Assembly (NCBI RefSeq): GCF_007679035.1
Contig: NZ_VEFR01000003.1
Coordinates: 248,001 to 312,000 of the forward strand
DNA length: 64,000 nucleotides
Direction: 5' to 3'
Origin: Agrococcus jejuensis
Lineage (GTDB): Bacteria; Actinomycetota; Actinomycetes; Actinomycetales; Microbacteriaceae
Positions 44,918 to 53,811 of this stretch are shown here, in pieces (position 1 is the first letter of the stretch; each line of letters begins with the position of its first letter). Both the position numbers and the translations under genes were made by a program. A model generated the notes under the pieces. That model saw only the letters and a program-made list of their open reading frames with translations, did no database searches and had not been told where the DNA came from.

Positions 44918-46185
44918 CCAACGACGTGCAGGAGCGGCGAGGCTTCCGCGCCTCCGACCTCTCGATGCTGGCGGGCAAGAAGGGATCGCTGAAGGAGTTC
45001 GGCATCCTCGGCGCCCTCGTGGTCATCGTGGTGGCGTTCCAGATCGCGACCGAGGGGACGACGCTCTCGTCGAACAACCTCATCAACATCATCCAGTCGC
45101 AGTCGTACATCCTGATCCTCGCCGTCGGCATGGTGATGGTGATCATCGCCGGGCACATCGACCTCTCGGTCGGCTCCGTCGCCGCGTTCGTGGGCGTCGT
45201 CGTCGCGATCGCGATGAACGACTGGGGCCTGCCCTGGTTCGTCACGATCCTCATCGGCCTCGGCCTCGGCGTGCTCGTCGGCGCCTGGCAGGGCTTCTGG
45301 GTCGCGTTCATCGGCGTGCCGGCGTTCATCGTGACCCTCGCGGGCATGCTGATGTTCCGCGGTCTCAACCAGATCATCGGACAGTCGCGCGGCATCCCCG
45401 TCGACCGCGAGTTCGTGAACCTGCTGGCCGGCTACCTGCCAGAGGTCGGGCCCTTCACGGGCTACAACAACCTCACGCTGCTGCTGGGCGCCCTCGCCGT
45501 CGTCGCCGTGGTCGTGCTCGAGCTGCGAGGCCGCGCGAAGCGCGTGCGCCTGGGCGCCGCGGTGCCGCCGATGTGGGTCGCCGTCACGCGGCTCGCGCTC
45601 GTCGCCATCGTCATCATCGCCGCCGCGCTGCTCTTCGCGAGCGGCCGCGAGGGCACGAGCTTCCCCAACGCCGGCATCCTGTTCGTGCTCATCGCGCTGG
45701 CCTACGCCTTCGTGACGCGCAACACCTCGCTCGGCCGTCACGTCTACGCCGTCGGCGGCAACCGACGCGCCGCGGAGCTCTCGGGCGTCCGCTCGCGCTG
45801 GGTCGACTTCTTCGTCATGGCGAACATGTCGGTGCTGGCCTCCGTCGCAGGCATGCTGTGGATCGCCCGCGCGCAGGCCTCCGGTCCCGCCGACGGCGGC
45901 GGCTGGGAGCTCGACGCCATCGCGGCCGTGTTCATCGGCGGCGCAGCCGTCGCGGGTGGCATCGGCACCGTCGCAGGCTCCATCATCGGTGGCCTCGTCA
46001 TGGCCGTGCTCACCAACGGACTCTTCGCCATCGGCGTCGGCTCCGACTGGATCCCCGTGATCAAGGGCCTCGTGCTGCTCATCGCGGTCGCGATCGACGT
46101 CATCAACAAGCAGCAGGGCCGCTTCTCGTTCATCGGCCTCATGCTCCGCGGCCTGCGCCGCGGCCGCTCCAACGACCTTTCCTGA
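44914..46185 (+). CDS. gguB: Multiple-monosaccharide ABC importer permease
   Basis: This 423-residue permease has about ten hydrophobic helices, the segment [20 protein letters not shown] and [20 protein letters not shown], both typical of sugar permeases of the RbsC/XylH/GguB group. A longer central loop with Arg-rich sequence lies at about residues 200-225, as in XylH and GguB. It overlaps the ATPase gene by ATGA. It forms the channel for the importer and likely works as a homodimer. Confidence 0.9.
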   Translation: MTNDVQERRGFRASDLSMLAGKKGSLKEFGILGALVVIVVAFQIATEGTTLSSNNLINIIQSQSYILILAVGMVMVIIAGHIDLSVGSVAAFVGVVVAIAMNDWGLPWFVTILIGLGLGVLVGAWQGFWVAFIGVPAFIVTLAGMLMFRGLNQIIGQSRGIPVDREFVNLLAGYLPEVGPFTGYNNLTLLLGALAVVAVVVLELRGRAKRVRLGAAVPPMWVAVTRLALVAIVIIAAALLFASGREGTSFPNAGILFVLIALAYAFVTRNTSLGRHVYAVGGNRRAAELSGVRSRWVDFFVMANMSVLASVAGMLWIARAQASGPADGGGWELDAIAAVFIGGAAVAGGIGTVAGSIIGGLVMAVLTNGLFAIGVGSDWIPVIKGLVLLIAVAIDVINKQQGRFSFIGLMLRGLRRGRSNDLS

Positions 46186-46210
46186 CGCACCACCCATACA
46201 AGGAGAACCC

Positions 46211-47305
46211 ATGAAGAAGACCGCCATCGTGGCGCTCGCCGGCATCGCTGCCGTGACCGTCGCGCTCTCCGGCTGCGGCCGGACCGAGCCGGGCGCAGAG
46301 GGCGGCGACGACGCCGCCGGCTTCGCCGCAGACGCCTCCATCGGCGTCGCCCTGCCCGACCGCACCTCCGAGAACTGGGTGCTCGCGGGCGACCTCTTCG
46401 AGAACGGTCTCGAGGAGGCCGGCTTCGAGGGCGACGTGCAGTACGCAGGCTCGTCGAACGCCGTCGGCGACCAGCAGCAGCAGATCCAGCAGATGATCGA
46501 CTCGGGCGTCGAGGTCATCGTGATCGGCGCCGCCGACACGAACCAGCTCGCCACCCAGCTCGAGGCTGCGGACGCTGCAGGCATCACCGTCATCGCCTAC
46601 GACCGCCTCATCCAGAACTCCGACCTCGTCGACTACTACGTCGCGTTCGACAACTTCCACGTCGGCGAGCTGCAGGCGCAGTCGCTGCTCGAGGGTCTCG
46701 AGGAGAAGTTCCCCGGCGAGGAGCCGTGGAACGTCGAGCTGTTCTCGGGCTCGTCCGACGACTCGAACTCGGCCGTCTTCTTCGACGGCGCGATGAGCAT
46801 CCTGCAGCCGGCGATCGACGACGGCACGATCAACGTCGTGTCGGGTCAGACCACCGTGCAGCAGACGGCGACCGAGGACTGGGCCGCTGAGAACGCCCAG
46901 AACCGCATGGACACGATCATCACGTCGTCGTACCAGGGCGTCGAGCTGCACGGCGTGCTCTCGCCGAACGACAACCTGGCCCGCGCGATCATCGCGTCGG
47001 CCACGGGTGCCGGCTTCCCCGTCCCGGTCGTGACCGGCCAGGACTCCGAGGTCGCCTCGGTCGAGTCGATCGTCGCAGGCGAGCAGTACTCGACGATCTA
47101 CAAGGACACGCGCGCCCTCGTCGCCGCGGCCATCGACATGGTCTCGGAGCTGCAGGCGGGCGAGGAGGTCACCACGACCGGCGAGTCCGACAACGGCGCC
47201 GTCGAGGTTCCCGCGAACCTGCTGGAGCCCGTCATCGTCACGCAGGAGAACGCCGCAGAGGCGTACGCCGAGAACCCGGACCTCGAGCCGCTCACGCAGC
47301 CGTAG
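46211..47305 (+). CDS. chvE: ChvE-type monosaccharide-binding lipoprotein
   Basis: This 364-residue lipoprotein has a signal peptide ending in LSGC (cysteine 22) and a periplasmic-binding-protein type 1 fold: IGVALPDRTSENWVLAGDLF, QQQQIQQMIDSGVEVIVIGA, VIAYDRLIQNSDLVDYYVAF and PVVTGQDSEVASVESI. These segments match ChvE, which binds glucose, galactose, arabinose and related sugars. AAGGAG lies six bases before the ATG. It is the last gene of the operon and is followed by a terminator. Confidence 0.92.
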   Translation: MKKTAIVALAGIAAVTVALSGCGRTEPGAEGGDDAAGFAADASIGVALPDRTSENWVLAGDLFENGLEEAGFEGDVQYAGSSNAVGDQQQQIQQMIDSGVEVIVIGAADTNQLATQLEAADAAGITVIAYDRLIQNSDLVDYYVAFDNFHVGELQAQSLLEGLEEKFPGEEPWNVELFSGSSDDSNSAVFFDGAMSILQPAIDDGTINVVSGQTTVQQTATEDWAAENAQNRMDTIITSSYQGVELHGVLSPNDNLARAIIASATGAGFPVPVVTGQDSEVASVESIVAGEQYSTIYKDTRALVAAAIDMVSELQAGEEVTTTGESDNGAVEVPANLLEPVIVTQENAAEAYAENPDLEPLTQP

Positions 47306-47320
47306 TCCATCCATCCACGC

Positions 47321-47358
47321 CGGCGGGCGGCTCCTCCCTCGGGAGGGGTCGCCCGCCG
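47321..47358 (+). terminator. Terminator after the ChvE-like gene
   Basis: A 9-bp outer stem CGGCGGGCG/CGCCCGCCG and an inner CTCC/GGAG pair form a hairpin 16 nt after the stop. It separates the sugar importer from the sulfur amino-acid genes. Confidence 0.7.
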
Positions 47359-47443
47359 TCGTCATGCGGCGTCGCGGCAGCCTCCGGCGGCCGTCACGCG
47401 CCCTCGCCGCGCGGTAGCGTGGACCGGCCACGGAAGGGGAGCG

Positions 47444-48814
47444 ATGCGCTTCGCAGAGACCATCCTCGAGACCATCGGGGACACGCCGCTCGTGCGGCTC
47501 AACCACGTCACCGACGGCATCGCCGCGACGGTGCTCGCGAAGGTCGAGTTCCTCAACCCGGGCGGATCGGTGAAGGACCGCATCGCGCAGTCGATGATCG
47601 ACGACGCCGAGCGCCGCGGCGTGCTGCAGCCTGGCGGCACCATCGTCGAGCCGACGAGCGGCAACACGGGCGTGGGGCTCGCGCTCGTGGCCCAGCAGCG
47701 CGGCTACCGCTGCATCTTCGTCTGCCCCGACAAGGTCTCCGAGGACAAGCGCGCGACGTTGCGCGCGTACGGCGCCGAGGTCGTCGTCACGCCGACGGCC
47801 GTCGCGCCCGACAGCCCCGAGTCGTACTACGGCGTCGCGAACCGCATCACCGCCGAGGTCGAGGGCGCGTTCCAGCCGAACCAGTTCTTCAACCCCGCGG
47901 CGCCCGCCGCCCACGAGGCGACGACCGGCCCCGAGATCTGGCGCGACACCGACGGCCGCGTCACGCACCTGGTCGCCGGCGTCGGCACGGGTGGCACCAT
48001 CACCGGCACGGCGCGCTTCCTCAAGGGCGCCTCGGACGGCGCCGTGCGCGTCGTCGGCGCCGACCCGCTCGGCTCCATCTACTCCGGCGGCACGGGCCGT
48101 CCGTACCTCGTCGAGGGCGTCGGCGAGGACATGATGCCCGGCAACTACGACCCGTCGGTCATCGACGAGGTCGTCGCGGTCGACGACGCGGCATCGTTCG
48201 CCATGACGCGGCGCCTCGCCCGCGAGGAGGGCCTGCTGGTGGGCGGCTCGAGCGGCATGGCCGTCGTCGTCGCGCTCGACGTCGCACGCGACCTGCCCGC
48301 CGACGCCGTCGTCGTCGTGATCCTGCCGGACTCCGGCCGCGGCTACCTGCAGAAGGTGTACTCGGACGCGTGGATGCGCGCGCACGGGTTCGCGGATCCC
48401 GCCGAGGGCACGACGGTGCGCGACGTGCTCACCGCCAAGGGCGGCGCCGCACCGGCGCTCGTGCACGCGCATCCCACCGACACCGTGCACGACGCGATCG
48501 AGATCATGCACGAGTTCGGCGTGAGCCAGCTGCCCGTGCTGCGCGCCGAGCCGCCCGTCGTGCTCGGCGAGGTCGCCGGCTCGGTCGACGAGCGGCAGCT
48601 GCTCGACGCCGTCTTCACCGGCGGCGCCCGCCTCGGCGACTCCGTGGGCGACCACATGGGCCCGCAGCTGCCGCGCATCGGCGCGGGGGAGTCGGCCGAC
48701 GACCTGCGCGACGCGCTCGCCGAGGCCGACGCGATCCTCGTGCTCGACGAGGCGCGCCCCATCGGCGTCGTCACGCGCGCCGACCTGCTGACGTACCTCG
48801 CGAAGGAGGCATGA
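47444..48814 (+). CDS. Cystathionine beta-synthase
   Basis: Cystathionine beta-synthase joins serine (or O-acetylserine) and homocysteine to cystathionine with PLP. The 456-residue protein has a fold-type II domain: NPGGSVKDRIA with the PLP lysine, EPTSGNTGVGLA, GVGTGGTITG and GGSSGMA. Two C-terminal CBS domains follow (about residues 335-456: HAHPTDTVHDAIEIM ... LVLDEARPIGVVTRADLL). No heme-binding N-terminal part is present. The next gene, a cystathionine gamma-synthase/lyase, overlaps by one base or four depending on its start. Confidence 0.9.
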   Translation: MRFAETILETIGDTPLVRLNHVTDGIAATVLAKVEFLNPGGSVKDRIAQSMIDDAERRGVLQPGGTIVEPTSGNTGVGLALVAQQRGYRCIFVCPDKVSEDKRATLRAYGAEVVVTPTAVAPDSPESYYGVANRITAEVEGAFQPNQFFNPAAPAAHEATTGPEIWRDTDGRVTHLVAGVGTGGTITGTARFLKGASDGAVRVVGADPLGSIYSGGTGRPYLVEGVGEDMMPGNYDPSVIDEVVAVDDAASFAMTRRLAREEGLLVGGSSGMAVVVALDVARDLPADAVVVVILPDSGRGYLQKVYSDAWMRAHGFADPAEGTTVRDVLTAKGGAAPALVHAHPTDTVHDAIEIMHEFGVSQLPVLRAEPPVVLGEVAGSVDERQLLDAVFTGGARLGDSVGDHMGPQLPRIGAGESADDLRDALAEADAILVLDEARPIGVVTRADLLTYLAKEA

Positions 48815-49953
48815 TGACCGGGTTCTCGACGAGGGCCATCCACGACGGCCAGCCGTTCGACCCCCGCACCGGTGCGGTCGTGCCACCGGTCTTCCTGTCG
48901 TCGACGTTCGTGCAGACGCACGTCGGCGGCTTCCGCGACGGCTACGAGTACGCCCGCGGCGGCAACCCGTCGCGCGACCAGCTGCAGGAGCAGCTCGCGT
49001 CGCTCGAGGGCGGCACCCACGCGTACGCGTTCGGCTCGGGGCTCGCGGCCGAGGACTCGCTGCTGCGCGCCGTGCTGCACCCCGGCGATCACATCCTCAT
49101 GGCGAACGACGTCTACGGCGGCACGCACCGCCTCGTCGACCAGGTGTGGGCGCCCTGGGGCATCGAGCTGTCGACCACGGACTTCGCCGACCTCGACGCC
49201 GTGCGCGCGGCGATCCGGCCGACGACGAAGGTGCTGTGGGTCGAGACGCCGTCGAACCCGCTCATGAAGATCACCGACCTCGCCGCGCTGGCCGAGCTCG
49301 GCCACGCCGCCGGGGCCCTCGTCGTCGCCGACAACACGTTCGCGTCGCCGTTCCTGCAGCAGCCGCTCGCGCTCGGCGCCGACGTCGTCGTGCACTCGAC
49401 CACGAAGTACGTCGGCGGGCACTCCGACCTCGTCGGCGGCGCCGTCGTGACGGCGGATGCCGAGCTGGCGGAGCGCGTCGGCTTCATGCAGTTCGCCGTC
49501 GGAGCGATCAACTCGCCGTTCGACGCGTGGCTCACGACCCGCTCGCTCAAGACGCTCGCGGTGCGCATGGAGCGCCACTCGTCGAACGCGCAGGCGGTCG
49601 CCGAGGCGCTCGTGGGGCACCCGGCGCTCGAGGCCGTGCACTACCCGGGCCTGCCGACGCATCCCGGCCACGAGATCGCGGCGCGGCAGATGTCGGGCTT
49701 CGGCGGCATGGTGTCGATCCAGGTGCGCGGAGGCGCGGACGAGGCGCTCGAGATCGTGCGCCGCACGGAGCTGTTCCAGCTCGCGGAGTCGCTCGGCGGC
49801 GTCGAGTCCCTCATCTGCTACCCGTCCGAGATGACGCACGCCTCGGTGAAGGGCACGGAGCTCGCGGTCCCGACGAACCTCCTCCGCCTGTCGGTCGGCA
49901 TCGAGGACGCCGACGACCTCATCGCCGACATCACCACCGCCCTCACCCCCTGA
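48814..49953 (+). CDS. Cystathionine gamma-synthase/gamma-lyase
   Basis: This 379-residue PLP enzyme of the Cys/Met-metabolism family has YEYARGGNPSRDQLQEQLAS, PSNPLMKI, and the Schiff-base lysine in HSTTKYVGGHSD. Paired with CBS, a gamma-lyase reaction (reverse transsulfuration, cystathionine to cysteine) is likely; synthase activity cannot be excluded by sequence. I chose the second of two consecutive ATGs because AAGGAGG lies four bases before it; the first ATG is only one base away. A 52-nt palindrome lies 20 nt after the stop. Confidence 0.88.
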   Translation: MTGFSTRAIHDGQPFDPRTGAVVPPVFLSSTFVQTHVGGFRDGYEYARGGNPSRDQLQEQLASLEGGTHAYAFGSGLAAEDSLLRAVLHPGDHILMANDVYGGTHRLVDQVWAPWGIELSTTDFADLDAVRAAIRPTTKVLWVETPSNPLMKITDLAALAELGHAAGALVVADNTFASPFLQQPLALGADVVVHSTTKYVGGHSDLVGGAVVTADAELAERVGFMQFAVGAINSPFDAWLTTRSLKTLAVRMERHSSNAQAVAEALVGHPALEAVHYPGLPTHPGHEIAARQMSGFGGMVSIQVRGGADEALEIVRRTELFQLAESLGGVESLICYPSEMTHASVKGTELAVPTNLLRLSVGIEDADDLIADITTALTP

Positions 49954-49973
49954 CGCGTCCCTTCCCACCAACT

Positions 49974-50025
49974 TTCTGAGGTTTTCGGCCCTTTCTGACA
50001 TCAGAAAGGGCCGAAAACCTCAGAA
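49974..50025. repeat. Palindrome P1 (25-bp arms, CA centre)
   Basis: A perfect 25-bp inverted repeat with a two-base CA centre starts TTCTGAGG and has the core TGAGGTTTTCGGCCCTTTCT. It lies between the cystathionine enzyme and the DUF559 gene, whose stop codon at 50020-50022 is inside its right arm. It matches P2 at 51040-51091 over 23 bp of each arm, and its centre CA is the complement of the TG in P2, so the two are in opposite orientation. It could also act as a terminator for both genes. Confidence 0.95.
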
Positions 50026-51003
50026 CTCTGGACGGATGGGGTCGGGCGGGCGTGTGGAGAGCAATGCGCGGACCGTGGCCGCAAGGGTCTCGGGGCGCTC
50101 GAGCGTGGTGCGCGTGACGCGCACGACGCGCCATCCGGCGGCGTGGAGTCGCTCGGTGCGCGCCACGTCGCGTTGCCACTGGGCGCGGACGGTGCGGTGG
50201 CCGTCGCCGTCGTACTCGATGGCGACGCGCTCGTCGCGGTAGAGCAGGTCGGCGCGGGCGATCAGCTCGCCCGCGTCCCAGATCTCGCCGTTGACCTCCG
50301 GCTCGGGCAGGCCGTGGTCGATGAGCGCGAGGCGAGTCGGCGTCTCCATGGGCGACTCGACGCCGAGTCGGACCAACGGTTGCGCGAGGCGCAGGCGTCC
50401 GATGCCGTGCATGCTCGCCCAATCGCCGACCGCCCGCTCCAGCTCCTCGCACGTCGCCATGGGGCGTGGTCCGCGGAGACCCGGGTAGTTGTCGGCAGCC
50501 GAGACGAGGGCATCGCCCACCACGACGAGCGACGGCACGTCGAGCACTCGCCCGAGCAGGAGCCAGGTCAGCACCGGGTCGGTCACCGGCACGCCGCCGA
50601 TCATCGTCGATCGGATGCGCTCGGCGGCGATCGCGCGACTCGTGACGCCCCGGGTCGAGGGGCGATAGGCGCCGTCGGGAACGAGCACCTGGATGCCTCC
50701 GGGAGCCCCGGCTGGCAGGGGCAAGCCGTGAAGCCTCGCAGCCGACGCCTCGCTCACGAGCTGGCCGGCGCGCAACCGCGGCGCGTACATCTGCGCGAGC
50801 TCCAGCGCATCCACCGGTGCCTCGAGTGCTCGCACGCCCCAGAATGGCCGCTGCAGCGAACGGTTTCGAAGTGCCTTCTGGGATACCCCGGCTCTCATGG
50901 CGGCACCCACGCCGACCGCCTTGGGCTCGTCGAGCTCCGGCATCTCGTCCTGTCGCATGGCTGCAGGATGCACGTCCAAGCCTCGCCGAGCGCACGAATC
51001 CAT
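50020..51003 (-). CDS. DUF559 (Vsr-like nuclease) protein with AbiEi-like N-terminal region
   Basis: This protein has about 307-327 residues. The N-terminal half resembles the AbiEi-antitoxin-type winged helix found with DUF559 (GVSQKALRNRSLQRPFWGVR, then SEASAARLHGLPLPA, PVTDPVLTWLLLGRVL). The C-terminal DUF559 domain is a PD-(D/E)xK nuclease related to Vsr: METPTRLALIDHGLPEPEVN, IARADLLYRDERVAIEYDGD, then RDVARTERLHAAGWRVVRVT. The start is uncertain (ATG at 51003, 50958 or 50943; none has a strong site). Codons such as CTT, CGA and CGT in the first part differ from the neighbours. It is bracketed by palindromes P1 and P2. Confidence 0.85.
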   Translation of the reverse strand: MDSCARRGLDVHPAAMRQDEMPELDEPKAVGVGAAMRAGVSQKALRNRSLQRPFWGVRALEAPVDALELAQMYAPRLRAGQLVSEASAARLHGLPLPAGAPGGIQVLVPDGAYRPSTRGVTSRAIAAERIRSTMIGGVPVTDPVLTWLLLGRVLDVPSLVVVGDALVSAADNYPGLRGPRPMATCEELERAVGDWASMHGIGRLRLAQPLVRLGVESPMETPTRLALIDHGLPEPEVNGEIWDAGELIARADLLYRDERVAIEYDGDGHRTVRAQWQRDVARTERLHAAGWRVVRVTRTTLERPETLAATVRALLSTRPPDPIRPEF

Positions 51004-51039
51004 CGCCCTGTGGATGGCGTCGACCTGTGGACGAGGACG

Positions 51040-51091
51040 TTGTGAGGTTTTCGGCCCTTTCTGATGTCAGAAAGGGCCGAAAACCTCACAA
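51040..51091. repeat. Palindrome P2 (25-bp arms, TG centre)
   Basis: A perfect 25-bp inverted repeat with a TG centre, starting TTGTGAGG and sharing the core TGAGGTTTTCGGCCCTTTCT with P1. It lies in the 90-nt gap between the start of the DUF559 gene and the stop of the upstream MFS gene, which begins 3 nt away. The sequence difference from P1 is confined to one outer base pair and the central two bases. Confidence 0.95.
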
Positions 51092-51093
51092 AG

Positions 51094-52440
51094 TCAGGCG
51101 AGGGGCTTGCCGCGCTGCTCGGGGAGGAGAGCGAAGGCGGCGATCGCCGCGACCGCGAACGCCGTCGCGAAGACCGCGAACAGCAGGGGCGTGCCGCCGA
51201 GGGCGACGAGGGGCGTGACGATGAGCGGGGCGATGATCGACGCGATGCGGCCGAAGCCCGCTGCGGCGCCCGTGCCCGTGCCGCGCACCGACGTCGGGTA
51301 GAGCTCGGGCCCGATCGCGTACAGCGCGCCCCACGCGCCGAGGTTGCAGAACGACAGCGCGCAGCCCGCGGCGATGATCTGCCAGTCGGCGGATGCGAGG
51401 CCGTACGCGACGGCAGCGACGGCAGAGCCCGCCAGGAAGATCGCAAGGGTCGACCGCCGTCCGATGACCTCGATGAGCCAGGCCGCGACGGCGTAGCCGG
51501 GCAGCTGCGCGAGGGTGATGATCAGCGTGAACTGGAACGAGCGCACGAGGTCGAACCCCTGCGCGACGAGCAGCGACGGGATCCAGATGAACGCGCCGTA
51601 GTACGACAGGTTGATGCAGAACCAGACGATCCACAGCCCGGCGGTGCGACGGCGCACGGCCGGGCTCCAGATCGACTGCGCCGAGTCCGCCTCGACGCCG
51701 GCGAGCACGCGCGGGGTCGCGGGCGGCAGCTCGGTGCGGGCGTCGCCGGCGGCGGCCTCGAACTCGCGCACGATGCGCTCCGCCTCGTCGTGGCGTCCCT
51801 TCGCCTCGAGGAACCGCACCGACTCGGGCAGTCCCATGCGCACGACGACGGCGTAGAGCGTGGGCACGATGCCCACCGCGAGGGCCCAGCGCCAGCCGTC
51901 GTCGGAGAGCGGGATGATGAACGCGCCGATCGCCGCCGCGGCGATCCAGCCGACGGCCCAGAACGACTCGAGCCACACGACGACGCGACCGCGGATGCGG
52001 CGGGGTGCGAACTCCGACACGAGCGTGGATGCGACGGGCAGCTCGGCGCCGAGCCCGAGCCCGATGACGAACCGCAGCGCGATGAGCATCGCGACGCCGG
52101 TCGAGAGCGCGGCCGCGCCCGTGGCGATGCCGTAGATCAGCAGCGTGATCGCGAACACCTGGCGGCGGCCGAGACGGTCGGCGACGAGCCCGCCGAGCGT
52201 CGCGCCGATCGCCATGCCGACGAAGCCGATCGATCCGATCCAGCCGAGCGTCGTGCCGTCGAGCTGCCACTGCACGGCGAGGGCTGCCATGACGAACGAG
52301 ATGAGGCCGACGTCCATGGCGTCGAGCGCCCAGCCGATGCCCGACCCGACGAGCAGGCGGCCGTGCTTGCTGGTGAACGGCAGCCGGTCGAGCCGCTCCG
52401 TGCGGGTGTACGCGCTCGTGGAAGCGGGTGCGTCGGGCAT
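51094..52440 (-). CDS. MFS transporter, sugar/metabolite:H+ symporter type
   Basis: This 448-residue major-facilitator protein has twelve predicted helices. Its first inter-helix loop has GLVADRLGRRQVFAITLLIY (the DRxGRR motif) and another loop has PRRIRGRVVVWLESFWAVGW. It looks like the sugar- and aromatic-acid symporter group (NiaP/PcaK-like). The central cytoplasmic loop is charged. The substrate is not evident; the divergent amidohydrolase gene may be functionally related. P2 lies immediately after its stop. Confidence 0.87.
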   Translation of the reverse strand: MPDAPASTSAYTRTERLDRLPFTSKHGRLLVGSGIGWALDAMDVGLISFVMAALAVQWQLDGTTLGWIGSIGFVGMAIGATLGGLVADRLGRRQVFAITLLIYGIATGAAALSTGVAMLIALRFVIGLGLGAELPVASTLVSEFAPRRIRGRVVVWLESFWAVGWIAAAAIGAFIIPLSDDGWRWALAVGIVPTLYAVVVRMGLPESVRFLEAKGRHDEAERIVREFEAAAGDARTELPPATPRVLAGVEADSAQSIWSPAVRRRTAGLWIVWFCINLSYYGAFIWIPSLLVAQGFDLVRSFQFTLIITLAQLPGYAVAAWLIEVIGRRSTLAIFLAGSAVAAVAYGLASADWQIIAAGCALSFCNLGAWGALYAIGPELYPTSVRGTGTGAAAGFGRIASIIAPLIVTPLVALGGTPLLFAVFATAFAVAAIAAFALLPEQRGKPLA

Positions 52441-52632
52441 GCCGAGGCCTGTCTGTGCGGGCGCCGGCGGGCGGTGGCGGCGCGACCGATCAAGGGATGC
52501 GACCACAGTAGTCGCGCCCGCGCGTCGACGCCCGCTCGATGGGTCGGCACCGAAGGGGGCACCGGCAGGGCCGCGCTCGGCGTCGGTGGACGGTCGTAGG
52601 CTGGATGCACCGCCACGGAACTTGGAGAGAGC

Positions 52633-53811
52633 ATGCTGCGCGCCGTCGTCAACGCCCACGTCATCCCGGTGGAGGGCGACCCGTTCGACGGCACGATCCT
52701 CATCCGAGACGGCCGCATCGAGGCGCTCGGCGCCGACGTCGAGGTGCCCGAGGGCGCCGAGACGCTCGACGTGGCCGGCGCGCAGGTGACGCCGGGCCTC
52801 GTGGATGCGCACGTGCACCTGGGCGTGCACCCCGAGGGCGACGGTGGCGCGGCGAGCGACACGAACGAGATGACGGGCGTCAACCAGGCGGCCGTGCGCA
52901 CGATCGACGCGATCGACCCGTTCGACGAGGGCTTCGACGTCGCGCTCGCAGGTGGCGTCACGACCGTGAACGTCAACCCGGGCTCCGGCAACCCCATCGG
53001 CGGCCTCGCGACGACGCTGCACACGCACGGTCGCATCGTCGACCACATGGTGCTGCGCGAGCCCGCCGGCCTGAAGTCGGCGCTCGGCGAGAACCCGAAG
53101 CGCGTGTACGGCGAGCGCAAGCAGACGCCCTCGACGCGCCTGGGCACCGCGAAGGTCATCCGCGAGGCGTTCGTCGCGGCGCAGAACTACCTGCGCAAGC
53201 ACGCGGACCCCGACTCCAACGCCGACGTCGACCTCACGCACGAGGCGATCGCCAAGGTGCTGCGTCGCGAGATCCCGTGGCGCCAGCACGCGCACCGCGC
53301 CGACGACATCGTGACGGCCGTGCGCATCGCCGAGGAGTTCGGCTACGACCTCGTCATCGACCACGGCACCGAGGCGCACGTCGTCGCCGACCTGCTCGCC
53401 GAGAAGGGCATCCCCGTGCTCATCGGCCCGCTCTTCACGACGAAGTCGAAGATGGAGCTGCGCGGCCGCTCGATCGCGAACCCCGGCAGGCTCGCCAAGG
53501 CGGGCGTCGAGATCTCGATCATCACCGACCACCCCGTCATCCCCATCTCGTTCCTCGTGCACCAGGCGTCGCTCGCGGTGCGCGAGGGCCTCGACCGCGA
53601 GACGGCGCTGCGCTCGATCACGATCAACCCGGCGAAGGTGCTCGGGGTCGCGGGCGAGGTGGGCTCGCTCGAGGTCGGCAAGCGCGCCGACGTCGTCGTG
53701 TGGGACGGCGACTGGATGGACCCCATGGCCCGCCCCTCGCTCGTGCTCATCGACGGCGCGGAGGTGTACCGTCGCGAGGACGGCGTCGAGACGATCGCGC
53801 CGCGCTCGTGA
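52633..53811 (+). CDS. Amidohydrolase (imidazolonepropionase-like)
   Basis: This 392-residue metal-dependent hydrolase has an N-terminal beta-sandwich and a TIM barrel: TPGLVDAHVHLGVHPEG with the HxH metal ligands, a metal histidine in PWRQHAHRADDIV and in LVIDHGTEAH, and IITDHPVIPISF with the catalytic aspartate. It resembles imidazolonepropionase and related amidases of unknown substrate. GGAGAGAG precedes the ATG. Its stop overlaps the following MFS start as GTGA, so the two are co-translated, and a transport-plus-hydrolysis pathway is plausible. Confidence 0.88.
   Translation: MLRAVVNAHVIPVEGDPFDGTILIRDGRIEALGADVEVPEGAETLDVAGAQVTPGLVDAHVHLGVHPEGDGGAASDTNEMTGVNQAAVRTIDAIDPFDEGFDVALAGGVTTVNVNPGSGNPIGGLATTLHTHGRIVDHMVLREPAGLKSALGENPKRVYGERKQTPSTRLGTAKVIREAFVAAQNYLRKHADPDSNADVDLTHEAIAKVLRREIPWRQHAHRADDIVTAVRIAEEFGYDLVIDHGTEAHVVADLLAEKGIPVLIGPLFTTKSKMELRGRSIANPGRLAKAGVEISIITDHPVIPISFLVHQASLAVREGLDRETALRSITINPAKVLGVAGEVGSLEVGKRADVVVWDGDWMDPMARPSLVLIDGAEVYRREDGVETIAPRS

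Noticed and set aside
49974-51091. P1 and P2 as plain transcription terminators only
   Set aside because: They may terminate, but the near-identity of both, their opposite orientation and the lack of such identity among other hairpins here require another explanation.
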